Of a stretch of DNA of 64,000 nt, positions 57,246 to 64,000 are shown in pieces. Location of the stretch: the NCBI GenBank assembly GCA_910574935.1, contig CAJTCU010000001.1, forward strand, positions 421,695-485,694, written 5' to 3'. Origin of the DNA: Oscillospiraceae bacterium (lineage in GTDB: Bacteria > Bacillota > Clostridia > Oscillospirales > Acutalibacteraceae). Positions within the stretch are counted from its first letter, which is position 1; every line of letters begins with the position of its first letter. Both the position numbers and the translations under genes were made by a program. Under the pieces are notes generated by a model. It was given only the letters and a program-made list of their open reading frames with translations, did not search any database and was not told the origin of the DNA.

Positions 57246-59375
57246 ATGGAAAAATATCTTGACAAATCCCTCTCTTTTGAGGAGCGGGCCCAGGACCTCT
57301 GCGCCCGCATGACTCTGGATGAAAAGGCCAGCCAGCTCTCTTATACCAGCGCCCCGGTACCCCGGCTGGGCATTCCCGCCTACAACTGGTGGAACGAGGC
57401 CCTGCACGGGGTGGCTAGGGGCGGCGTAGCCACCGTGTTTCCCCAGGCCATCGGGCTGGCCGCTATGTTCGACGCCCCCCAGCTGCACCAGGTGGGAGAG
57501 GTTATTGCCACCGAGGGCCGCGCCAAGTTCAACGCCTATACCGCGGAAGATGACCGGGACATCTACAAGGGCCTGACCTTCTGGAGCCCAAACATCAACA
57601 TCTTCCGGGACCCCCGCTGGGGCCGGGGGCACGAGACCTACGGCGAGGACCCTTATCTTACCGGCCGGCTGGGAGTAGCCTTTGTCACCGGGGTGCAGGG
57701 GGATGGCCCCTACCTGAAGGCCGCTGCCTGCGCCAAGCATTTTGCCGTGCATAGCGGCCCCGAAGCCCTGCGCCACGAGTTTGACGCAAAGGTCTCTCCC
57801 AAAGATTTGTGGGAAACCTACCTGCCCGCCTTTGAAATGTGCGTCAAGGAGGGCCACGTGGAAGCCGTGATGGGCGCCTATAACCGCACCAACGGCGAAC
57901 CCACCTGTGCCCATACTGTGCTGATGGAGGAGATTTTGCGGGGCCAGTGGGGCTTTGGCGGCCACTATGTCTCCGACTGCTGGGCCCTTAACGATTTCCA
58001 CCGCTCCCACAAGGTCACTGCCACCATGGAGGAATCTGCCAAGCTGGCCCTGGAAAAGGGCTGCGACCTAAACTGCGGCGTGGTCTACGCCCATATTCTG
58101 GCTGGGGTGGAGCAGGGCCTTATTGACGAAGCCCTGGTGGACCGGGCCGCGGTGCGGGTGCTGGCCACCCGGCTAAAGCTTGGCCTGTTTGACGAAATTC
58201 CAGAATTCGACTCCATCCCCTTTGAGAGGAACGATTGTCCCGCCCATCGGGAGATCAACCGGGAGACTGCCCGGAAGTCTATGGTGCTGCTGAAAAACAA
58301 CGGCGTGCTGCCCCTGGACAAAACAAAGCTGAAAACCATTGCCGTCATCGGCCCCAACGCCGACGACCGCGCTATGCTGCCCGGCAATTACCACGGCACC
58401 GCCTCGGAATACATTACGCCCCTGGAGGGCATTCGCCGCATGGTAGATGAAGATGTGCGCATTCTGTACGCCCAGGGCTGTCATAAGTGGAAGGACACAG
58501 TAGAAAACCTGGCCCAACGGGATGACCGGGTCAGCGAGGCGGTCATCGCCGCCAAACACAGCGACGTGGCCATTGTGGTGCTGGGCCTGGACGAGACTAT
58601 GGAAGGCGAAGAAGGGGACGCGGGCAACGCCTACGGCTCCGGCGACCGGGACAGCCTCTCCCTGCCCGGACGGCAGCAGGCCCTGCTAGAGGCAGTAAAA
58701 GCCACGGGCACGCCCACCGTGGTGGTTCTATGTGCGGGCAGTGCGGTAGAGCTCTGTTGGGCGGACGAACACGCCGACGCGATTCTGGATGCCTGGTATC
58801 CAGGCGGACAGGGGGGCCTGGCTGTGGCCGAAGTGCTGTTTGGTGCGTATAACCCGGCGGGCCGCTTGCCGGTAACCTTCTACCGTTCCACCCAGGAGCT
58901 GCCGGAGTTTACGGACTACAGCATGAAGGGCCGCACCTATCGCTATATGGAGCAGGAGTCCCTGTATTCCTTTGGCTTTGGGCTTAGCTACAGCCGCTTT
59001 GCCTACTCGGACCTACGGCTTAGCAGCGCCGCTGTTGCCGCCGGAGAGCCAGTCCGCCTGACTGTTACCGTAACAAATACCGGCGCCCTGGACGGCGACG
59101 AGGTAGCACAGTGCTATATTCGAGATGAAGAGGCCAGCGCTGTCCGGCCCATGTGGAGTCTGTGCGGCTTCCAGCGTTTTCGTCTGAAGGCTGGGGAAAG
59201 CCGGGACATTACCATGGAGATTAGCCCTGATAGCATGCGCCTGGTACAGGAGGACGGCAGCCGGGTCATTGAGCCAGGCCGGTTCGTGCTGTTCGTGGGC
59301 GGAAGCCAGCCGGACAAACGCAGCGTAAAACTGCTGGGCCAGGCCCCTCTGGAGGCTTCCTTTGAGGTAAAATGA
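57246..59375 (+). CDS. GH3 glycoside hydrolase (beta-glucosidase/xylosidase type)
   Basis: A 709-residue family 3 enzyme. The barrel has NWWNEALHGVAR (48-59) and the nucleophile D244 in YVSDCWALND. The alpha/beta sandwich domain follows (about 350-560), with ETMEGEEGDAG bearing a likely acid/base Glu. A fibronectin-like domain (about 620-705) ends the protein. There is no signal peptide, so it cleaves imported oligosaccharides in the cytosol. The WWNEALHG motif suits beta-xylosidase/arabinosidase-like members. The ATG has AAAGGAGC upstream and the gene has its own promoter. Confidence 0.93.
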   Translation: MEKYLDKSLSFEERAQDLCARMTLDEKASQLSYTSAPVPRLGIPAYNWWNEALHGVARGGVATVFPQAIGLAAMFDAPQLHQVGEVIATEGRAKFNAYTAEDDRDIYKGLTFWSPNINIFRDPRWGRGHETYGEDPYLTGRLGVAFVTGVQGDGPYLKAAACAKHFAVHSGPEALRHEFDAKVSPKDLWETYLPAFEMCVKEGHVEAVMGAYNRTNGEPTCAHTVLMEEILRGQWGFGGHYVSDCWALNDFHRSHKVTATMEESAKLALEKGCDLNCGVVYAHILAGVEQGLIDEALVDRAAVRVLATRLKLGLFDEIPEFDSIPFERNDCPAHREINRETARKSMVLLKNNGVLPLDKTKLKTIAVIGPNADDRAMLPGNYHGTASEYITPLEGIRRMVDEDVRILYAQGCHKWKDTVENLAQRDDRVSEAVIAAKHSDVAIVVLGLDETMEGEEGDAGNAYGSGDRDSLSLPGRQQALLEAVKATGTPTVVVLCAGSAVELCWADEHADAILDAWYPGGQGGLAVAEVLFGAYNPAGRLPVTFYRSTQELPEFTDYSMKGRTYRYMEQESLYSFGFGLSYSRFAYSDLRLSSAAVAAGEPVRLTVTVTNTGALDGDEVAQCYIRDEEASAVRPMWSLCGFQRFRLKAGESRDITMEISPDSMRLVQEDGSRVIEPGRFVLFVGGSQPDKRSVKLLGQAPLEASFEVK

Positions 59376-59653
59376 TTTCTTAACGCAGTTCAAAAGAGCC
59401 ATCATGCCTCTTTATAAATCCCTGGTAAAGCCCTTTTGCTTGAAAATGGGCATATTGTGAATTTTCAAGCTGGCCGACTAGGGCTGGTTTGAAAATAGAG
59501 AAAATGCCGTCTTTTTGCCCTGGCCGGTGCGGTTTTCCACACACAAATCCGCCCGGACCGGGCAAAAAGACGGTGTTTGCGATTTTTCAAACAAGCCCTA
59601 CGCCGCCTGGTTCAAAAGAGATATTCTACCGCTTTTGAACTGTGTTAACTATA
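59375..59653 (-). mobile_element. family 3 MITE-like element, copy 3, interrupted by a family 1 element
   Basis: The right end is the exact family 3 end (GAACTGTGTTAACTATA; the complement reads TATAGTTAACACAGTTC). The left end keeps TTAACGCAGTTCAAAAGAG with a decayed TATAG. Between lies a family 1 copy (59479-59600) inserted in the middle hairpin, where the intact copy reads GGCGACATTGTCGCC. The left end touches the GH3 stop codon. Confidence 0.82.
59479..59600 (+). mobile_element. family 1 MITE-like element, copy E (short, nested)
   Basis: A 122-bp element from TAGGGCTGGTTTGAAAATAG to TTTTTCAAACAAGCCCTA, with TA on both sides. About 45 bases of the usual interior are missing. The inner arms CCGTCTTTTTGCCC and GGGCAAAAAGACGG still pair. 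Confidence 0.85.
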
Positions 59654-59665
59654 TCCCCTCAAACG

Positions 59666-59725
59666 CAAAAAGTAAAGCGGTGGTCCACGAGTTCGTAAAC
59701 TCTTGGGCCACCGCTCTGCTCTTTT
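59666..59725 (-). terminator. bidirectional terminator between GH3 and proC genes
   Basis: AGCGGTGGCCCAAGAG pairs with CTCGTGGACCACCGCT. T-rich stretches lie on both sides (CTTTTT on plus, TTACTTTTT on minus), so it can serve both convergent genes. Confidence 0.85.
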
Positions 59726-59729
59726 TCCA

Positions 59730-60521
59730 CTATTCCTTCCCCCAGGCCGCGATTACCGCATTCATCGCTGCGCCCCGCAGGCCGCCCTGCTCCAGTTCTC
59801 GCACGCCGCGTATGGTGCTGCCTCCGGGCGAACATACCGCGTCCTTCAGCGCGCCCGGGTTTCCGCCCTTTCTCAGGGCCAGGGCCGCGGCCCCCGCCGT
59901 CATTTCAGCCGCCAGGCGCATAGCCAGTTCTCGGGGCAATCCGCAGTAGACCCCGCCATCGGCCACTGCCTCTAAGAATAGGTCCACAAAGGCCGGTCCA
60001 CAGCCCGCCACCACCCCCGCCGCGTCCATCTGGGCTTCGGGAATCTCCACCAGGCTCCCGGACCCGGCCAGCAGCGCGGCCAGCAGTTTGCTGGTCTCCT
60101 GGGTCGCCCCCTGTCCACAGGTGTACAGAGTTATCCCCCGGCCAATGGCCACTGGGGTATTGGGGAGAATCCGAATGATAGGACACCCGGGAGCCAGCTC
60201 CTCCAGCTGAGTTAAAGGCACCCCCGCCGCCATAGAGATCAGCACCGGCGGCTCTTCTCTTTTACAAAGGACAGCCCCCAGCTCCTCCAGTACCTCTGGG
60301 ATGACGTGAGGCTTTACCCCCAGAAACAGCACCCCGCACCGGCGGGCAGCCTCCTGGTTGGTCACAGCCTCTCCACTCAACTCCTGGGCCAAGGCCTTGG
60401 CTTTTTCCGGCCTTCGGTTAGAGATAAGCAGCGCTGCCCTCGGCAGCTGCCTGCGCACTGCCCGGGCCAGGGCTCCGCCCATATTCCCCGCGCCAATGAA
60501 ACCGATGATTCGCTTTGTCAT
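59730..60521 (-). CDS. proC: pyrroline-5-carboxylate reductase
   Basis: A 263-residue NAD(P)H-dependent enzyme for the last step of proline synthesis. The N-terminal Rossmann motif is IIGFIGAGNMGGALARAVR (5-23). MAAGVPLTQLEEL and the C-terminal dimer domain (GCGPAFVDLFLEAVADGG and CSPGGSTIRGVRELEQGGLR) are typical. The start MTKRIIGF is set by AAAGGAGG. It is the last gene of proB-proA-proC. Confidence 0.95.
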   Translation of the reverse strand: MTKRIIGFIGAGNMGGALARAVRRQLPRAALLISNRRPEKAKALAQELSGEAVTNQEAARRCGVLFLGVKPHVIPEVLEELGAVLCKREEPPVLISMAAGVPLTQLEELAPGCPIIRILPNTPVAIGRGITLYTCGQGATQETSKLLAALLAGSGSLVEIPEAQMDAAGVVAGCGPAFVDLFLEAVADGGVYCGLPRELAMRLAAEMTAGAAALALRKGGNPGALKDAVCSPGGSTIRGVRELEQGGLRGAAMNAVIAAWGKE

Positions 60522-60535
60522 GAAAAGCCCCTCCT

Positions 60536-61786
60536 TTATTCCCGTACCTGCCCGGTGCCATACACCACGTATTTCCAGGTGGTCAGCTCTTCCAGGCCCA
60601 TGGGGCCCCGGGCATGGAGCTTTTGGGTGGAAATTCCGATTTCCGCCCCCAGGCCGAACTCTCCCCCATCGGTAAAACGGGTGGAGGCGTTCACATACAC
60701 CGCCGCCGCGTCTATCCGGTCCAGAAACGCCTGGGCGGTAAAGTAGTTGCTGGTCACAATACACTCCGAATGCCCGCTGCTATGGGTATTGATAAAATCC
60801 ATGGCCTCTTGGGCGCTATCTACCAATCGCACCGCCAGAATATAGTCGCCGTACTCCGCATCCCAGTCCTCTTCCTTTGCGGCTATCCCCCGGTCTTTTA
60901 GCAGAGCCAAGGCCCTGGGGCCGCAGCGCAGCTCCACTTGCTCCTGGTCCAACAGAGGAACCGCCCTGGCAAAAAACGCCTCCGCCACGTCCCGGTGCAC
61001 CAGCACGCATTCCGCGGCGTTGCACACCGAGGGCCGGGAGCACTTGGCGTTATAGAGGATACGGGCCCCCATGGCCAGATCCGCGTCCTTGTCAATGTAC
61101 ACATGGCACACGCCCTCGCCGGTACGGATCACCGGCACAGTGGCCTCTTTGGCCACAGCCCGAATCAGCCCCGCGCCGCCCCGGGGAATCAACACGTCCA
61201 CATACTGGTCCAAATGCATCAGCTCCTGGGCGCTCTCCCGGCCGGTATCCTGCACCAGGGCCACACAGGCGGCGGGCAGGCCGGCCTCTTTTAGGGCCTC
61301 CCGCATAATCTCCACAGCCGCCCGGTTGGACCGGATGGCCTCTTTTCCGCCCCGCAGAATACAGGCATTGCCGGACTTCAGGCACAGGGCGGCGGCGTCC
61401 ACAGTCACATTGGGCCTAGCCTCGTAGATAATGCCCGCCACCCCCAGGGGAACCCGCCTGCGGCCAATGATTAGTCCGTTGGGGCGGGTCTCCATGCGGT
61501 CCACTTGGCCAATGGGGTCCGGCAGGGCGACTACCCGCTCTATTCCAGCTACAATATTGTCCACGCGCTGGGGCGTCAGGGCCAGCCGGTCCAAAAGAGC
61601 AGGCCGCGTTCCCGCCTCCCGGGCGGCAGCCAGATCCTCCTGGTTGGCGGCCAGCCACTCATTCTGCCGGCGGGAGAGAGCCCGGGCCATGGCGGCCAGG
61701 GCCTGGTTTTTCAGTCCGGTACGGGCGGCGGCCAGCTCATAAGCGGCTGCTTTGGCCTGCGCGCCCTGTTGAATCAAACTTTGCAT
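60536..61786 (-). CDS. proA: gamma-glutamyl phosphate reductase
   Basis: A 416-residue aldehyde-dehydrogenase-fold enzyme reducing gamma-glutamyl phosphate to the semialdehyde with NADPH. The conserved GVAGIIYEARPNVTVDAAAL, SGNACILRGGKEAI and the catalytic Cys region (YNAKCSRPSVCNAAECVLVH) are visible. It ends in the usual TDGGEFGLGAEIGISTQKLH. It is the middle gene of the proline operon, 14 bases before proC. Confidence 0.96.
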   Translation of the reverse strand: MQSLIQQGAQAKAAAYELAAARTGLKNQALAAMARALSRRQNEWLAANQEDLAAAREAGTRPALLDRLALTPQRVDNIVAGIERVVALPDPIGQVDRMETRPNGLIIGRRRVPLGVAGIIYEARPNVTVDAAALCLKSGNACILRGGKEAIRSNRAAVEIMREALKEAGLPAACVALVQDTGRESAQELMHLDQYVDVLIPRGGAGLIRAVAKEATVPVIRTGEGVCHVYIDKDADLAMGARILYNAKCSRPSVCNAAECVLVHRDVAEAFFARAVPLLDQEQVELRCGPRALALLKDRGIAAKEEDWDAEYGDYILAVRLVDSAQEAMDFINTHSSGHSECIVTSNYFTAQAFLDRIDAAAVYVNASTRFTDGGEFGLGAEIGISTQKLHARGPMGLEELTTWKYVVYGTGQVRE

Positions 61787-61840
61787 AGTGGGACCTCGCT
61801 TTCTCTGTGTTTGAGGAAGGAAAGGGCGGCTCCGCTCGCT

Positions 61841-62629
61841 CTAAACTATAAACCGCGTACCCACTTCTTTGCCTTCTACGATCTCGTACAAGCTCTCGGG
61901 CCGGGCCCCATTGGTAATTACCATCTCCACCCCGGCCTCCCTAGCGGTTTTTGCCGCCGAAAGCTTGGTGGCCATGCCCCCCGTGCCCCGGGCGCTGCCC
62001 GCGCCGCCGCCCATCTTTAGAATTTCCGGGGTCAGCGCCTCCACCCGGTGCAGCAGCTTTGCCTTTGGGCACACCCGGGGGTCCGCGTCATACAGGCCGT
62101 CAATATCGCTAAGCAGGACCAGCAGCTGGGCTCCGCAAAGCCCTGCCACAATGGCCGAAAGGGTATCGTTATCCCCCAACACCTTGTGGGCCCCGGTTTC
62201 GATCTCGTCCGCGGAAACCGAGTCGTTCTCGTTCACCACGGGAATCACCCCCAACTCCAGCAGAGCTGAAAAGGTTCCCCGCAGGTGCTGGGCCCGCACG
62301 GGGTCTGCCACGTCTCCGCCGGTCAGCAGAATCTGGGCCATAGAGCGGTTGTACTCGGAAAAAAGCTTGTCATAAAGGTGCATCATTCGGCACTGGCCCA
62401 CAGCGGCGGCGGCCTGCTTCATCCGCAGCTCCCGGGGCCGCTCCAAAAGCCCCATACGGGCCGTGCCCACGGCAATGGCCCCGGAGGTCACCAGAATCAT
62501 CTGCCGCCCCTGGCCGCAAAGGTCCGCCAGGACCCGCACCAGGCGCTCCATACTGCGCAGGTCCAGGCTGCCGGTGGGGTGCGTCAGGGTAGAGGTCCCC
62601 ACCTTCACCACGATACGAGAATATTCCAT
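61841..62629 (-). CDS. proB: glutamate 5-kinase (short, no PUA domain)
   Basis: A 262-residue amino-acid kinase that phosphorylates the gamma-carboxyl of glutamate. It has VVKVGTSTLTH near the start, TSGAIAVGTARMG, PVVNENDSVS, DNDTLSAIVAGL and GTGGMATKLSAAK. It stops after the kinase domain; many ProB proteins add a PUA domain of about 100 residues. The start is placed at the ATG of MEYSRIVV; a GTG six bases earlier (62635) sits nearer to GGGGG and is also possible. It follows the radical SAM gene by about ten bases. Confidence 0.92.
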   Translation of the reverse strand: MEYSRIVVKVGTSTLTHPTGSLDLRSMERLVRVLADLCGQGRQMILVTSGAIAVGTARMGLLERPRELRMKQAAAAVGQCRMMHLYDKLFSEYNRSMAQILLTGGDVADPVRAQHLRGTFSALLELGVIPVVNENDSVSADEIETGAHKVLGDNDTLSAIVAGLCGAQLLVLLSDIDGLYDADPRVCPKAKLLHRVEALTPEILKMGGGAGSARGTGGMATKLSAAKTAREAGVEMVITNGARPESLYEIVEGKEVGTRFIV

Positions 62630-62638
62630 CGACACTTT

Positions 62639-64000
62639 TTACCCCCTAAACTTCGTCTCCCGGTACAGGAACACCCGGCCCTTTTTGTACAGATACCGCA
62701 GCTTGGTGAGCTTTTGGGCCTCGGCGTAGCATTTCTCGATCTCCCCCACATAGGCCAGGGGGTTCTTCTCGAACTTTTCCAGCCGCTTGCGGTATTTCTT
62801 AAACTGCCAGCAGTAGATCATCTTGTACCACATCTGGCTCTCTTGGGTGGTGTTCTGCTTCCAATAGGCCCCAAACTGGTCGTCCATAGGAGCATACATG
62901 ATCTTTTCCAGCTCTTCCTGGGTATAATAGCCCTGGTCAATGGCCATATCCACAATGTCCGTTCCGGGTAGGAAGTTTAGCCCATGCAGCTGAAGCTCAT
63001 ACTTGCCGGGCAGGCGCTTGACCAGGTAGTAGGACTCTTTCAAATCGTCGATGGTCTCAAAGGGATGCTGAAGCATCAGGTCAAAGGTGCCCCAGAATAC
63101 CCCGGCTTTTTGGATGTTGGCCACAGCGTTGATCACATCCTCCTGGGTCTCGTACCGGTGGAACACGTCCTTGCGCACCCGCTCGCTGCCGGACTGGATG
63201 CCCATAATCACCTCGGTAAGACCCACCTTTTTTAGGGTGGTAAGCATGTCCAGCTTCACCATTTTCGGATGAGACCAGATGGTAAAGGGCAGGTGGATAT
63301 ACTTGTCGTACTCCGCGGCGAATTCCTCTACCCAGCCGGGGATATTGGGGAAAATCTCGTCATAGAAGTGGACGAACACAATGTTTTTGCAGATTTCCTT
63401 GGCCTTGCGCAGCTCCTCAATAACACTTTTCACCGACCGGCTGCGCACCCCCTTCACGCCCTTGGGCAGCATCCGCCGCAGGTTCACACAGCAGCAGTAC
63501 GAACAGGTAAAGGGGCAGCCCCGAGAGGCAATCACCTCGTAACTGCGGGTATCCAGCTGGGGGTCGCCGGGGACCAGGGCGTCGTTTTCAATCAGGCAGG
63601 CGTCCATACACTGGATGGCGGGCAGGCCATAGCCGTCCACGTTGTCCAGAATATCGCCAATTTCGTTGACCTGTATCTGGTCCCCCTCCTTATAGGCCAG
63701 CGAGGGGATCGCCTGATAGTCTGTCTGGTTCACCAGGGCGTCCGCCAGCCGGCGGATGGCGTGTTCCCCGTCGGAGCGGATCACAAAGTCCGCGCCCCGC
63801 TCCAGCAGCTTTTCCGGGAACATGGTGGCATAGGCCCCGCCGCAGAGCAAAGGCGCCCGGGCAGCCTGTTTTACGCTGTCCATCACCTGGTACACTGTGT
63901 CCAGGTACATGGAACTCATTACGGAAAGCCCCACCATCACTGGCTTGCAGGCGGAAATGGTCTCTCGCAGCAGGGCCAGCTCCTTCTCGGTGGTAGGCTT
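62639..64000 (-). CDS. B12-binding radical SAM protein (N-terminus beyond window)
   Basis: At least 453 residues are visible; the frame is open to the window edge. The visible N-terminus is a cobalamin-binding domain end (PVMVGLSVMSSMY and GGAYATMFPEKLLERGADFV). The radical SAM cluster motif is SRGCPFTCSYCCC (CxxxCxxC), followed by a barrel with FVHFYDEIFPN and GIQSGSERVRKDVF. The C-terminal part is helical. Such proteins make methyl transfers or C-C bonds on diverse substrates; the substrate is unknown. It ends about ten bases before proB, so the two may be co-transcribed. Confidence 0.9.
   Translation of the reverse strand, partial: KPTTEKELALLRETISACKPVMVGLSVMSSMYLDTVYQVMDSVKQAARAPLLCGGAYATMFPEKLLERGADFVIRSDGEHAIRRLADALVNQTDYQAIPSLAYKEGDQIQVNEIGDILDNVDGYGLPAIQCMDACLIENDALVPGDPQLDTRSYEVIASRGCPFTCSYCCCVNLRRMLPKGVKGVRSRSVKSVIEELRKAKEICKNIVFVHFYDEIFPNIPGWVEEFAAEYDKYIHLPFTIWSHPKMVKLDMLTTLKKVGLTEVIMGIQSGSERVRKDVFHRYETQEDVINAVANIQKAGVFWGTFDLMLQHPFETIDDLKESYYLVKRLPGKYELQLHGLNFLPGTDIVDMAIDQGYYTQEELEKIMYAPMDDQFGAYWKQNTTQESQMWYKMIYCWQFKKYRKRLEKFEKNPLAYVGEIEKCYAEAQKLTKLRYLYKKGRVFLYRETKFRG

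Larger units (their letters stand above)
59376..59729. other. 354-bp convergent region with nested repeats
   Basis: It is filled by the interrupted family 3 element and the shared terminator. No gene is seen. Confidence 0.6.

Overview
The window reads as a chromosome segment of a GC-rich, spore-forming member of the Clostridia, most like the Oscillospiraceae/Ruminococcaceae. This is inferred from SpoVT, the GTP-type PEP carboxykinase, a 2-hydroxyacyl-CoA dehydratase activator system, DUF1385-PrmC, Clostridia-style ribosome binding sites (AAAGGAGG) and canonical TTGACA/TATAAT promoters. No rRNA, tRNA or CRISPR array could be seen.

Layout. 1-986: three-gene minus operon (DUF2089 regulator, a 54-aa ORF, a SHOCT-like protein cut by the edge) behind a perfect sigma-A promoter with a palindromic -10. 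1.3-4.5 kb: pckA and a Gfo/Idh/MocA oxidoreductase. 5.2-10.4 kb: response regulator, small membrane protein, histidine kinase, phosphoribosyltransferase and a ComEC-like protein. 10.9-16.0 kb: DUF362 protein, SEC-C protein, CCA-adding enzyme, FGGY kinase. 16.5-18.7 kb: ECF sigma factor with a likely anti-sigma partner, then an internally deleted serine resolvase. 19-23 kb: two unrecognised genes, a cysteine-rich DUF1540 protein, and an ADP-ribosylglycohydrolase overlapping a DUF3841-like gene. 23-29 kb: Nudix, PrmC, DUF1385, a second two-component system and a lipoprotein. 29.5-34.2 kb: 2-hydroxyacyl-CoA dehydratase-type proteins in two genes. 34.8-35.7 kb: thioesterase and P-loop kinase. 35.7-45.5 kb: the rimP-nusA-ylxR-ylxQ-infB-rbfA-nrnA-truB-ribF block with two extra genes inserted. 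45.5-55.2 kb: spoVT, then a probable sucrose/fructan locus (ROK regulator, ABC importer, divergent GH32 and fructokinase). 55.6-59.4 kb: membrane glycosyltransferase-like protein and a GH3 glycosidase. 59.7-64 kb: proB-proA-proC behind a B12-binding radical SAM protein that runs off the window.

The most unusual content is between the genes. Three families of short, hairpin-forming, transposase-less elements with terminal inverted repeats (MITE-like) fill many gaps. Family 1 has five copies, mostly about 165 bp, bounded by TAGGGCTTGTTTGAA and its complement. Family 2 has two 167-bp copies and one 247-bp relative, bounded by TTAAGGCA. Family 3 has two copies of about 107 bp and one interrupted copy, bounded by TATAGTTAAC. 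At 59375-59653 a family 1 copy sits inside a family 3 copy, flanked by TA on both sides, which shows mobility and suggests TA target duplication. Several copies lie between a stop codon and its terminator. A separate 70-bp palindrome, partly duplicated in tandem, occupies the long leader of the ABC importer operon.
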